From positions 1 to 8,358 of the forward strand of contig DFHP01000167.1 of assembly GCA_002371335.1 (NCBI GenBank): DNA of 8,358 nucleotides, read 5' to 3'. The DNA is from Eubacterium sp. UBA3720 (GTDB taxonomy: Bacteria > Bacillota > Clostridia > Lachnospirales > Lachnospiraceae). The position numbers and the translations under genes are program-made. This document shows, piece after piece, positions 1 through 5,337 of the stretch. The notes under the pieces are model-generated. The model did no database searches, was not told where the DNA came from, and saw only the letters and a list, made by a program, of their open reading frames with translations. How positions within the stretch are numbered: the first letter of the stretch is position 1; every line of letters starts with the position of its first letter.

Positions 1-64
1 ATTTCCCGACTGCAAGGGGTTTCGCAATTGCCAGAATAGTTTATTCATGAAAGGATGATGACCT

Positions 65-1069
65 ATGGCAACATTAAAAGATGTGGCCAAACTGGCTTGT
101 GTAGATGTCAGTACCGTTTCCAGAGCCTTGAACGGAACTTCCTATGTGCATCCGGACACAAAAGCACGCATCATGAAAGCAGTTGAAGAACTGAGCTACC
201 GTCCCAATGTCCTTGCCCAGGGGCTGAGAAAGGGTAAAAGACACACGATCGCTATCGTTGTCCCCATCCTTCATATGACGATCTTTGAAGATCTCGCTCA
301 GGAGCTGGAAGCCGCGGCGCGGGACCACGGGTACTCCTGCCTTCTCTGTCATACCAATGACGATCCGGCGACAGAGCGTGAATGTCTGCGCAGGCTTCAA
401 AACGGGTTTGTGGACGGAATGGTCATTGCGGCAACCGGAAAAAACACCCGTCTGCTGCGTGATATTCATGCGGATGGAATTGCAATGATACAGATTGTAC
501 GGCGGCAGGATAACACGATCAGCAGCGTTGTAGGCGATTACGAAGGCGGCAGTTATGAGACTGTAAAGTACCTTTACGGGAAAGGATGCCGTGCTATCGG
601 ACTTATTAACGGTCCCATGCTCAAAGCCCCCTATAAAGCAAGGTTTGACGGTTATCACAGAGCAGTCAGAGATCTGGGGCTGGAAGAAATATTCACCCGC
701 GAAGATCTTCGTGACGGCATAACCAACAGCTTTGAATATGGTTATTCCTGTACGGAAGAGCTGCTCGATCTGCACCCGAATCTGGATGCCATCATGGCTG
801 CTGTAGATATCCAGGGGATGGCCGCCCTGAAGGTTCTCAAGAATCGAGGGATCCGGGTGCCGCAGCAGATGCGTGTTGTCAGCCTTACCGGTTACTCAAT
901 CGGAAATTATCTGGAAACAACGATGACTTCACAGGAACTGCCTGCCCGGCAGATGGCAGAGAAAGCCGTAGAAATGCTGATTGAGGAAATTGAGGCAAAG
1001 CCGGAAAAAAAACCGGGTATACGGAATCTTGTATTCAACACTTCCCTGACAGAACGCGAAAGCAGCTGA
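65..1069 (+). CDS. LacI/GalR-family transcriptional regulator
   Basis: This 334-residue DNA-binding repressor or activator is close to the usual LacI-family length. Residues 2-25 form the N-terminal helix-turn-helix (TLKDVAKLACVDVSTVSRAL), followed by the hinge helix around residues 45-56 (YRPNVLAQGLRK). Residues 60-330 are the periplasmic-binding-protein-like effector domain that normally senses a sugar or sugar derivative; it begins TIAIVVP and contains GDYEGG near 157-162. The ATG at 65 is preceded by AAAGGA at 50-55. The gene converges on the NRAMP/aldolase genes, and TGCAA-N4-TTGCA palindromes lie upstream of the aldolase gene, so I infer local control of those two genes. The effector cannot be read from the sequence. 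Just upstream (11-31) TGCAA and GCAATTGC occur, but not as a clean operator, so autoregulation is unproven. Repeat copy A begins directly after the stop codon. Confidence 0.95.
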   Translation: MATLKDVAKLACVDVSTVSRALNGTSYVHPDTKARIMKAVEELSYRPNVLAQGLRKGKRHTIAIVVPILHMTIFEDLAQELEAAARDHGYSCLLCHTNDDPATERECLRRLQNGFVDGMVIAATGKNTRLLRDIHADGIAMIQIVRRQDNTISSVVGDYEGGSYETVKYLYGKGCRAIGLINGPMLKAPYKARFDGYHRAVRDLGLEEIFTREDLRDGITNSFEYGYSCTEELLDLHPNLDAIMAAVDIQGMAALKVLKNRGIRVPQQMRVVSLTGYSIGNYLETTMTSQELPARQMAEKAVEMLIEEIEAKPEKKPGIRNLVFNTSLTERESS

Positions 1070-1175
1070 CCGGACTTTGTACGCCGCCGCACAGCAGCGC
1101 GGCTGCTTTCCTTTGTGCGGAGTGCGCATCCCCCGGAGGGTTTCTGTCATAGATAATTTGATGTGACCTCACATT
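1070..1175 (-). repeat. Dispersed structured repeat, copy A
   Basis: From 1070 to 1143 this matches copy B (4493-4566) at about 64 of 74 positions by hand count, with no gaps. It includes the invariant block at 1126-1143 (GCATCCCCCGGAGGGTTT). CCGCACA (1087-1093) pairs with TGTGCGG (1114-1120), and AGCAG/CTGCT pair inside it. The part beyond 1144 resembles the second hairpin of copies B and C but is degraded. The minus strand is assigned by analogy with B and C, where the stems pair better in that sense. The element starts directly after the lacI-family stop codon and precedes the terminator at 1256-1299. Confidence 0.75.
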
Positions 1176-1255
1176 TGCAGCAACGTGGATTTACCTGAAT
1201 ACTGATGTCTGACAAAAATCATTAGTAACAGGAAACCGACGAAATCTACTGTGAC

Positions 1256-1299
1256 ACGAAAAAATGCGCAGCGGGCACAGCCGCTGCGCATTTTTTCGT
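1256..1299. terminator. Bidirectional rho-independent terminator
   Basis: Two perfectly complementary 19-base arms (1256-1274 and 1281-1299) enclose the loop GCACAG. A-rich and T-rich tracts flank the GC-rich core (TGCGCAGCGG/CCGCTGCGCA), so it can stop transcription in both directions. It lies between the convergent LacI-family and NRAMP-family genes. Confidence 0.92.
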
Positions 1300-1335
1300 T
1301 CTGAATTATTTTCTGTCTGATGCCGTTTTTTTCCA

Positions 1336-2589
1336 TCAGCCTCCAATGATCCGGACCAGAGATGACACGGTCATGATCAGTGCGAACACATAGCTGACCA
1401 CCATGAATACCTGCATCACACGCGGCGTCTTTAATCCGAGTTTCTGATTAATGTCTTCCCGGAAGATCATACGGGTGACATAGTACCCGCCGAAAGGAGT
1501 CGCGATTGCTGTCGAGATATTTGCAATAAGGATCAGCTGTGTAGGCGAGCCGTTATAGGCAAAACAGATCACTGTCGTAATCGCCAGACAGACCAGACTT
1601 CCCCATTTGATGAAATTAGATTCCAGCTGCGTGGGTTTATCGATTCCTGCCGCCAGCAGAACCATACCCCGCTGAGTATTGCCCAGCAAAGAAGAAAACG
1701 CCGCGGCCAGCAGGGCGATTCCCATCACGATCGGTGCCGCGCTGCCAAGGAATGGCACAAGCAATTCACCCAGCTGAGCAGGCGTCTGAATTCCTGTCCC
1801 GGTCGGGAACAGTACAATCGCGCCCACAAGGAATATCGCTCCTGAGATCAGGATTACCGCGATTACATGGGCGATCGAATCCGCAGCCATGATCCCATTA
1901 AACAAATCTTCCAGTTTCCATTTTTTTTCAAGGCCCAGATATGTTCCGTAGATTCCTGCCGTGATAGCTGCATTTGTGCTGACATAAGCAAGCGAAGTAG
2001 CCAGACTCCCCTTTGCAAAGGACCAATGTGTCATAGCGTGTCCGATCTGACCCCAGTCAGGTCCTCCGGCAGAAACCAGAGTCGCATAGAAGCATACGAT
2101 CATTCCAAAAATGCATATTGTTATCAGCTTCTCGACTTTTGTATAAACTCCCCTGGTAAAATAACAGGCAAGCGTGATCGCGATCATAACGATCGATCCG
2201 ATCTTCCAGTTTATTCCTGTGATCAGATTCATACCTGCTCCGGCTCCTGTGATATTTCCCATAGTAAAGAAAAAGCAGGATAAAAAAGTAGCCGCACCTA
2301 CAATAAACGCCGCAGGCTTCCCATAATAATGACGGATCGCGTGTATGATCGGCATTCCGGTAAGCATGGAGACCCTGTAGCAGGTAAGCATAAATGTGGT
2401 TCCCATAACAGCAATCGGAATCACAAGCCAGATCATCTGATACCCATAATTGGCGCCCATCATAGCTGATGTTGTAATATTTCCCGGTCCGATGACCACA
2501 CCTGCCAGTATGATCCCCGGTCCGATCCGTTTCAGTATCTCCAGGAAGGAGGCCTTTCTTACTTTCGACTGCTCAAACATTTCTTGCAT
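1336..2589 (-). CDS. NRAMP-superfamily transporter without canonical metal-site residues
   Basis: This is a 417-residue polytopic membrane protein with about 11 hydrophobic segments and the NRAMP fold signature at its start (RIGPGIILAGVVIGPGN, residues 21-37). Canonical Mn/Fe NRAMPs carry DPGN in helix 1 and a Met-Pro-His motif in helix 6; both supply metal contacts. Here helix 1 reads GPGN (34-37), so Asp is Gly, and the region matching helix 6 (about 201-222, VSTNAAITAGIYGTYLGLEK) has no MPH. Metal transport of the usual kind is therefore doubtful. NRAMPs belong to the LeuT-fold APC superfamily, so an organic substrate is possible. Start: ATG at 2589 follows AAGGAGG (2598-2604) with 8 nt spacing. 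It lies downstream of the aldolase gene on the same strand, 305 bp away, with a terminator-like hairpin and repeat copy C in between. The family call is firm; the substrate is unknown. Confidence 0.88.
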   Translation of the reverse strand: MQEMFEQSKVRKASFLEILKRIGPGIILAGVVIGPGNITTSAMMGANYGYQMIWLVIPIAVMGTTFMLTCYRVSMLTGMPIIHAIRHYYGKPAAFIVGAATFLSCFFFTMGNITGAGAGMNLITGINWKIGSIVMIAITLACYFTRGVYTKVEKLITICIFGMIVCFYATLVSAGGPDWGQIGHAMTHWSFAKGSLATSLAYVSTNAAITAGIYGTYLGLEKKWKLEDLFNGIMAADSIAHVIAVILISGAIFLVGAIVLFPTGTGIQTPAQLGELLVPFLGSAAPIVMGIALLAAAFSSLLGNTQRGMVLLAAGIDKPTQLESNFIKWGSLVCLAITTVICFAYNGSPTQLILIANISTAIATPFGGYYVTRMIFREDINQKLGLKTPRVMQVFMVVSYVFALIMTVSSLVRIIGG

Positions 2590-2684
2590 AAATTAATCCT
2601 CCTTGATATTTCAAAGACTGCGGAGGATATCTGCCGCGTTTGCACTTGCCATGCAGAAGACAACTCCTCAATCTTGAAGGAAAG

Positions 2685-2743
2685 CGTGCATCTCCCGGAG
2701 GGTTTATGTCATAGGAAATGTTCGTGATTTCCCATGACATAAC
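2685..2743 (-). repeat. Dispersed structured repeat, copy C, in the transporter leader
   Basis: The shared block GCATCTCCCGGAGGGTTT lies at 2688-2705, differing from copies A and B at one position. It is followed by a 16-bp-arm hairpin: 2704-2719 (TTATGTCATAGGAAAT) against 2727-2742. The single A/C mismatch on the plus strand becomes a G-U pair in minus-strand RNA. The copy starts within a few bases of the terminator hairpin at 2748-2777 and lies about 100 bases upstream of the NRAMP start codon in its transcription direction. The internal GC-rich hairpin of copies A and B is missing. Confidence 0.72.
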
Positions 2744-2747
2744 TAAA

Positions 2748-2777
2748 GGACCGACAGAGCATACGCCCTGCCGGTCC
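2748..2777 (-). terminator. Terminator-like hairpin after the aldolase gene
   Basis: Arms 2748-2760 and 2765-2777 (13 bases each) enclose a four-base loop. On the plus strand two positions are A/C mismatches; as minus-strand RNA both become G-U pairs, giving a fully paired stem followed by UUUAGUU. It therefore acts in the aldolase direction. The short U tract suggests partial termination, leaving some read-through into the transporter gene. Confidence 0.65.
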
Positions 2778-2792
2778 TGGCCGGGCTGTTAA

Positions 2793-2841
2793 TTACGCCT
2801 TCGCTGAATTCCAGTTACACATTATCGTTCTCTCAGCGTAA
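2793..2841. repeat. Imperfect inverted repeat downstream of the aldolase gene
   Basis: CGCTGA (2802-2807) is complementary to TCAGCG (2833-2838), and outer TTACGC (2793-2798) to GCGTAA (2836-2841) as a competing pairing. There is no T tract and no known role. Apart from this hairpin, the terminator hairpin and repeat copy C, I see nothing coding between 2590 and 2894. Confidence 0.3.
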
Positions 2842-2894
2842 AACATGTCCGGGTTCGTCAGAATTATAAGTCATTCTGCATTTCTTCTAAATAA

Positions 2895-3866
2895 TTAAGC
2901 GAACTGTGTCATATCAACCTTGTCAAGTCCGCTGTTTTTGATGCCGGCTGCCACCCAGTCCTTTTCCTCCTGACCAAGAGGAAGTACCGGCTTTCTCATC
3001 AGCGGACTGCTGAAGATACCTCTCTGATACAGGGTCTCCTTGAGACGTGCATGCGCTTCTCCGGAAGGCTGCCCTCCGCCATAGATTGCCTGGCTGATGT
3101 GGTAAATACGATCACTCCAGTCCTGAGCCTCTTTAAGCGTGTGTTTGTCCGGATTCGCAAAAACTTCCCTTGCAGGGCAGATCAGCTCCGGTACACAGCC
3201 CGCGAAACCGATCAGCGCGCCGTCCATTCCCGGGAACCAGGAAACGCACAGGGTCTCGTCATGGCAGGTGATCAGACTGATGTCAGGGCACTCTTTACGA
3301 AGAACACGCACATCGTGTTCATAAATAGATGTCACGCGTGTACCAACCTTGATACATTTGACATGATCGATCTCTTTACACATCTTAACCAGAGTTTCTA
3401 CCGGGTAAAAAGCTTTGGTGGTCGCAGGATACAGATGGATGATGATATCAATATCTGCACCCTCAGCCACATCTTTGACATACTCAAATGGCGCATCCGG
3501 ATTCATGCCGAAACGCAGCCACATATGAGGAGGCATCAGCAGGATACCGTCCGCGCCGGCTTCCTTAGCCTCTTTTGCCATTTCAATACTTTCCTGTGTG
3601 TTCTCGCAGTTTACGCCGGAGATGATAGTCATGACATCGCCGCATTCCTCTGCGCAAATCTCAGTCACTCTCCTGCGCTCCGCTCTGGTCAGACTTGTGA
3701 CCTCACCGGTGTGACCGTTGCAGACAAGGCCTTCAATGCCTTTGCCGCAGAAAGACTTGATCCAGCGCAGATATACGCGGAATTCCTGTTCATTGATGGA
3801 ATAGTCGTCGTTGAGCGGTACGGAAACTGCTGGAAAAATTGTTTTGAAGGTTTTCTCTTTTGCCAT
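2895..3866 (-). CDS. Dihydrodipicolinate synthase / N-acetylneuraminate lyase-family aldolase
   Basis: This 323-residue protein is a predicted cytosolic class I (Schiff-base) aldolase or dehydratase with a TIM barrel. The pyruvate/keto-acid binding loop is GHTGE at 51-55 (family usual G-T/S-TGE). The catalytic Tyr is Tyr146 in HLYP, and the Schiff-base Lys is Lys173 in CIKVG. It is slightly longer than lysine-pathway DapA (about 290 residues). The GHTGE variant, the lack of lysine genes nearby and the linkage to a transporter and a LacI regulator argue for a catabolic role on a keto-acid-forming sugar acid or similar compound. This is inference; the substrate cannot be read. ATG at 3866 follows AAGGAG (3874-3879). 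It is the first gene of the minus-strand pair and has a long leader with candidate operators at 4067-4176. Confidence 0.9.
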   Translation of the reverse strand: MAKEKTFKTIFPAVSVPLNDDYSINEQEFRVYLRWIKSFCGKGIEGLVCNGHTGEVTSLTRAERRRVTEICAEECGDVMTIISGVNCENTQESIEMAKEAKEAGADGILLMPPHMWLRFGMNPDAPFEYVKDVAEGADIDIIIHLYPATTKAFYPVETLVKMCKEIDHVKCIKVGTRVTSIYEHDVRVLRKECPDISLITCHDETLCVSWFPGMDGALIGFAGCVPELICPAREVFANPDKHTLKEAQDWSDRIYHISQAIYGGGQPSGEAHARLKETLYQRGIFSSPLMRKPVLPLGQEEKDWVAAGIKNSGLDKVDMTQFA

Positions 3867-3886
3867 GGTTTTTCTCCTTTTCTTCT

Positions 3887-3920
3887 CTTAAGCTATACTA
3901 ATTCTTAAGCTATAGTGATT
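3887..3920 (-). repeat. Two tandem 17-bp repeats in the aldolase leader
   Basis: CTTAAGCTATACTAATT (3887-3903) is followed directly by CTTAAGCTATAGTGATT (3904-3920), with 15 of 17 positions identical. The pair ends only 7 bp upstream of the AAGGAG ribosome binding site, so it would sit in the 5' untranslated mRNA or overlap a promoter. The role is unknown. Confidence 0.6.
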
Positions 3921-3929
3921 CTGAATATT

Positions 3930-3958
3930 CATATTCTGTTATTTCCGTCTTCTTTCAA
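3930..3958 (-). promoter_or_regulatory. Candidate promoter of the aldolase gene
   Basis: On the minus strand, TTGAAA (3953-3958) lies 17 bases from AATATG (3930-3935). The -35 is good and the -10 is weak. It lies between the operator-like palindromes and the start codon. The call rests on hexamer similarity only. Confidence 0.3.
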
Positions 3959-4066
3959 GAACACCTCTGGTGTGCTGAATGGTTTTATGATTTCATTTTT
4001 TAAACCATGTGTTTTTTACTTCTTCAGGATCGAACCGCTGCATTGTACACAGGCGCCTTATTTTTT

Positions 4067-4082
4067 ATGCAATCGTTTGCAT
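4067..4082. promoter_or_regulatory. LacI-family operator-like palindrome 1 (cre-like)
   Basis: ATGCAATCGTTTGCAT has symmetric 6-bp arms around TCGT, with the central CG typical of LacI-family operators. It also fits the CcpA cre pattern TGNAANCGNWNNCA, so either the neighbouring LacI-family protein or CcpA could bind. It lies about 200 bp upstream of the aldolase start codon. Confidence 0.6.
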
Positions 4083-4141
4083 CCCTTACAATCACATTTA
4101 TATCATGTATATTCATCCGGGTCAATGAAATCGGGCTTCTC

Positions 4142-4155
4142 TGCAAGGAATTGCA
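4142..4155. promoter_or_regulatory. Operator-like palindrome 2
   Basis: TGCAAGGAATTGCA has the same arms and 4-bp spacer as palindrome 1 but without a central CG. Its centre is 74 bp from palindrome 1 and 21 bp from palindrome 3. These are close to whole helical turns, so bound dimers would share one DNA face. Confidence 0.5.
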
Positions 4156-4162
4156 TACTCCC

Positions 4163-4176
4163 TGCAATAATTTGCA
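4163..4176. promoter_or_regulatory. Operator-like palindrome 3
   Basis: TGCAATAATTTGCA repeats the TGCAA-N4-TTGCA form two helical turns from palindrome 2. The rest of the stretch 3960-4390 is AT-rich, and I see no gene or gene remnant in it. Confidence 0.5.
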
Positions 4177-4365
4177 TAAACCATCATTTTATACAGTTTA
4201 TAGAATCTGTTTTCATTCATTATATACATTATTTTGATCTTATATTCATATGGATATGTAATCTCTTTTATTTAATCTGAATGGATGAAAGCTTTTGTTT
4301 TTATATTTCAGCTTTTTCATATTCCTGTTGTTATAGCCGTTTATTTCCCTGACAGGCCGATACTA

Positions 4366-4402
4366 TGAAATCGTTTGTATACGTGTTTTTCAGGAAACGA
4401 TT
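4366..4402. promoter_or_regulatory. cre-like site and AATCGTTT inverted repeat
   Basis: TGAAATCGTTTGTA (4366-4379) resembles palindrome 1 and the CcpA cre pattern except for its last bases. Its core AATCGTTT (4369-4376) recurs inverted as AAACGATT (4395-4402). It could be a further regulatory site or the border of repeat copy B. Confidence 0.3.
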
Positions 4403-4453
4403 CCGATTTCCCTTATCGACTTAAAGTCCCGGAAAGCATCCATTGTATGAAAG

Positions 4454-4502
4454 AACAAAGTCCGCGACCCCCTCAATCCTGATGGGCGCATACCGGACTT
4501 TG
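4454..4502. repeat. 9-bp inverted repeat at the edge of copy B
   Basis: CAAAGTCCG (4456-4464) is complementary to CGGACTTTG (4494-4502). The right arm is the first part of repeat copy B. Copy A has the right arm but no matching left arm, so the unit around copy B may be longer, perhaps reaching down to about 4400. Confidence 0.45.
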
Positions 4503-4600
4503 CGCGCCGCCGCACAGCAGCGCAGATTCCTTCCTCTGTGAGGCGTGTGCATCCCCCGGAGGGTTTGTGGCACAGGAGATTGACGCAATGTCCCATGCCA
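4493..4600 (-). repeat. Dispersed structured repeat, copy B
   Basis: This is the most complete copy. CCGCACAG (4510-4517) pairs with CTGTGAGG (4536-4543); the one G/A mismatch is a G-U pair in minus-strand RNA. The invariant block is at 4549-4566. A second hairpin joins TGGCACAGGAGATTG (4569-4583) with 4587-4601 around a three-base loop, again with two mismatches that become G-U pairs on the minus strand. The copy begins directly at the U tract of the terminator at 4600-4629. An 89-codon minus-strand reading frame runs through it but is probably not a gene. Confidence 0.75.
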
Positions 4601-4629
4601 AAAAAAAATACCACCTGCCGCAGGTATTT
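4600..4629 (-). terminator. Terminator of the flavin-binding protein gene
   Basis: Read on the minus strand, AAATACC (4623-4629) pairs with GGTATTT (4606-4612), with inner ACCTG/CAGGT pairing, followed by a run of nine U (4600-4608). It would stop transcripts from the gene at 4813-5208. Confidence 0.8.
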
Positions 4630-4675
4630 ACCTGTTGCAGATGGCATCTTCTCCACCATAATAATACAGTTTTAC

Positions 4676-4812
4676 TTATTGTAAAGCCGAATACTTTTTA
4701 TCCCGGCTTTCCTTTTTATCATCGTCTGTTATCCTGCGAAACATTCTACAAGGATTTCCTTCGACTACACTGTTAGATGTAATATCTTTTACTTCAGCAC
4801 TGCCGTCTCCTT
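4676..4812 (-). pseudogene. C-terminal stub of a hexapeptide-repeat acetyltransferase
   Basis: The minus-strand frame ending at TAA 4676-4678 reads GSAEVKDITSNSVVEGNPCR, then MFRRITDDDKK. This matches the characteristic end of maltose/galactoside O-acetyltransferase-like proteins, where a V-x-KDI-x-x-N-x-V-x-x-GNPC-R segment closes the left-handed beta helix and is followed by an I-T-x-x-D/E tail. Only about 45 residues remain; the catalytic His and the rest of the helix are absent. Resemblance begins right at the stop codon of the flavin-binding protein gene, which marks a deletion or recombination junction. It has no start codon and no ribosome binding site, so it is surely non-functional. 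Confidence 0.65.
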
Positions 4813-5208
4813 TTACAGAGAATACTCTTCCGGTGCTTCAGTAAAGGAATATACGATGCCTTTGCCGTTGATAAACTTAAACACGGTCATCAGGTTGTCG
4901 TCCACGGTGTACATCTTGCTCAGGGAAGCTGTGTTGGCGTCCATCATTGCCACACGAGCCTCACGCCGGGTATCCTCTTCGACTTCTCCGCTGACACGAA
5001 TCCACTTACCCTTATACATACCGCAGATTGCCACATTTGGATTAGCTTTCATCTGCTTATATACTTCCTTCTGGTTATTAGTGACAAAGTACAGCTTTCC
5101 TTCAAATTCGCAAACCGCACCAAAGGGACGAACCTGTGGTTTGTCGCCCTCCACGGTAGCCAGATAGAATGTGCCGCAGTTTTTGAGGTATTCGTAGATT
5201 TCTTTCAT
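4813..5208 (-). CDS. Pyridoxamine 5'-phosphate oxidase-fold flavin-binding protein
   Basis: This 131-residue small cytosolic split-barrel protein is full length for the clostridial type. The N-terminal part (about 3-30, YEYLKNCGTFYLATVEGDKP then VRPFGAV) and the central FVTNNQKEVYKQMKANPNVAIC (about 41-62) are the usual hallmarks. KWIRVSGEVEEDT follows at 68-80. Such proteins bind FMN or a similar cofactor and act as poorly defined reductases. A true PNPO role is unlikely, since that enzyme is longer and has PLP-specific residues not visible here. ATG at 5208 follows AAAGGAA (5217-5223). It diverges from an HxlR regulator across 129 bp with tandem palindromes, so control by that regulator, perhaps in response to electrophile or redox stress, is a reasonable inference. 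Confidence 0.88.
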   Translation of the reverse strand: MKEIYEYLKNCGTFYLATVEGDKPQVRPFGAVCEFEGKLYFVTNNQKEVYKQMKANPNVAICGMYKGKWIRVSGEVEEDTRREARVAMMDANTASLSKMYTVDDNLMTVFKFINGKGIVYSFTEAPEEYSL

Positions 5209-5232
5209 GAGTTGTATTCCTTTCTATAGGTC

Positions 5233-5283
5233 TTGTGTTTTTATCCTACATGTGTTAGTATACGCAAACGATATATTTTTCAA
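5233..5283. promoter_or_regulatory. Overlapping divergent promoters
   Basis: Plus strand: TTGTGT (5233-5238), 17 bp, TAGTAT (5256-5261), directing the HxlR gene. Minus strand: TTGAAA (5278-5283), 15 bp, TATACT (5257-5262), directing the flavin-binding protein gene. The two -10 elements coincide, so the promoters would compete. The minus spacing is short. Confidence 0.4.
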
Positions 5284-5288
5284 AAGTA

Positions 5289-5312
5289 CGATATTTATCG
5301 ATACCAGTATCG
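5289..5312. promoter_or_regulatory. Tandem palindromic operator between divergent genes
   Basis: CGATA-TT-TATCG (5289-5300) runs into CGATAC-CA-GTATCG (5299-5312), sharing the CG. A further half site ACGATAT lies at 5268-5274, 20 bp from the same word at 5288-5294. The site is just downstream of the likely plus-strand transcription start and upstream of the minus-strand -35. This suits repression by the adjacent HxlR-type protein. Confidence 0.6.
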
Positions 5313-5337
5313 TTAATGATACCAGGGAGATGAAATT

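Noticed and set aside
74..775. A 233-codon frame antisense to the LacI-family gene
   Set aside because: It is a shadow of a clearly recognised gene, with no ribosome binding site and no family features.
1140..1155. TGA in the frame of repeat copies A and C read as selenocysteine
   Set aside because: No selenoprotein context or SECIS-like downstream element; the frame itself is probably non-coding.
2641..2655. TGCA-N7-TGCA upstream of the transporter gene as a fourth operator
   Set aside because: Arms are only 4 bp and the spacing differs from the three upstream palindromes.
3051..3908. A 285-codon plus-strand frame antisense to the aldolase
   Set aside because: The aldolase on the other strand has all catalytic residues and a ribosome binding site, so this frame is its shadow.
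3915..4280. A 121-codon plus-strand frame in the aldolase leader
   Set aside because: It consists of AT-rich leader sequence giving Phe/Ile/His-rich translation, covers the operator-like palindromes and has no ribosome binding site.
4390..4659. An 89-codon minus-strand reading frame through repeat copy B
   Set aside because: It spans a terminator hairpin and the repeat's stems, and the matching frame in copies A and C has a stop. The open frame is better explained by the structured repeat.
4683..4710. AAAGCCG/CGGCTTT hairpin followed by CCTTTTT as a plus-strand terminator
   Set aside because: It lies inside the acetyltransferase stub and no plus-strand gene precedes it; probably chance.
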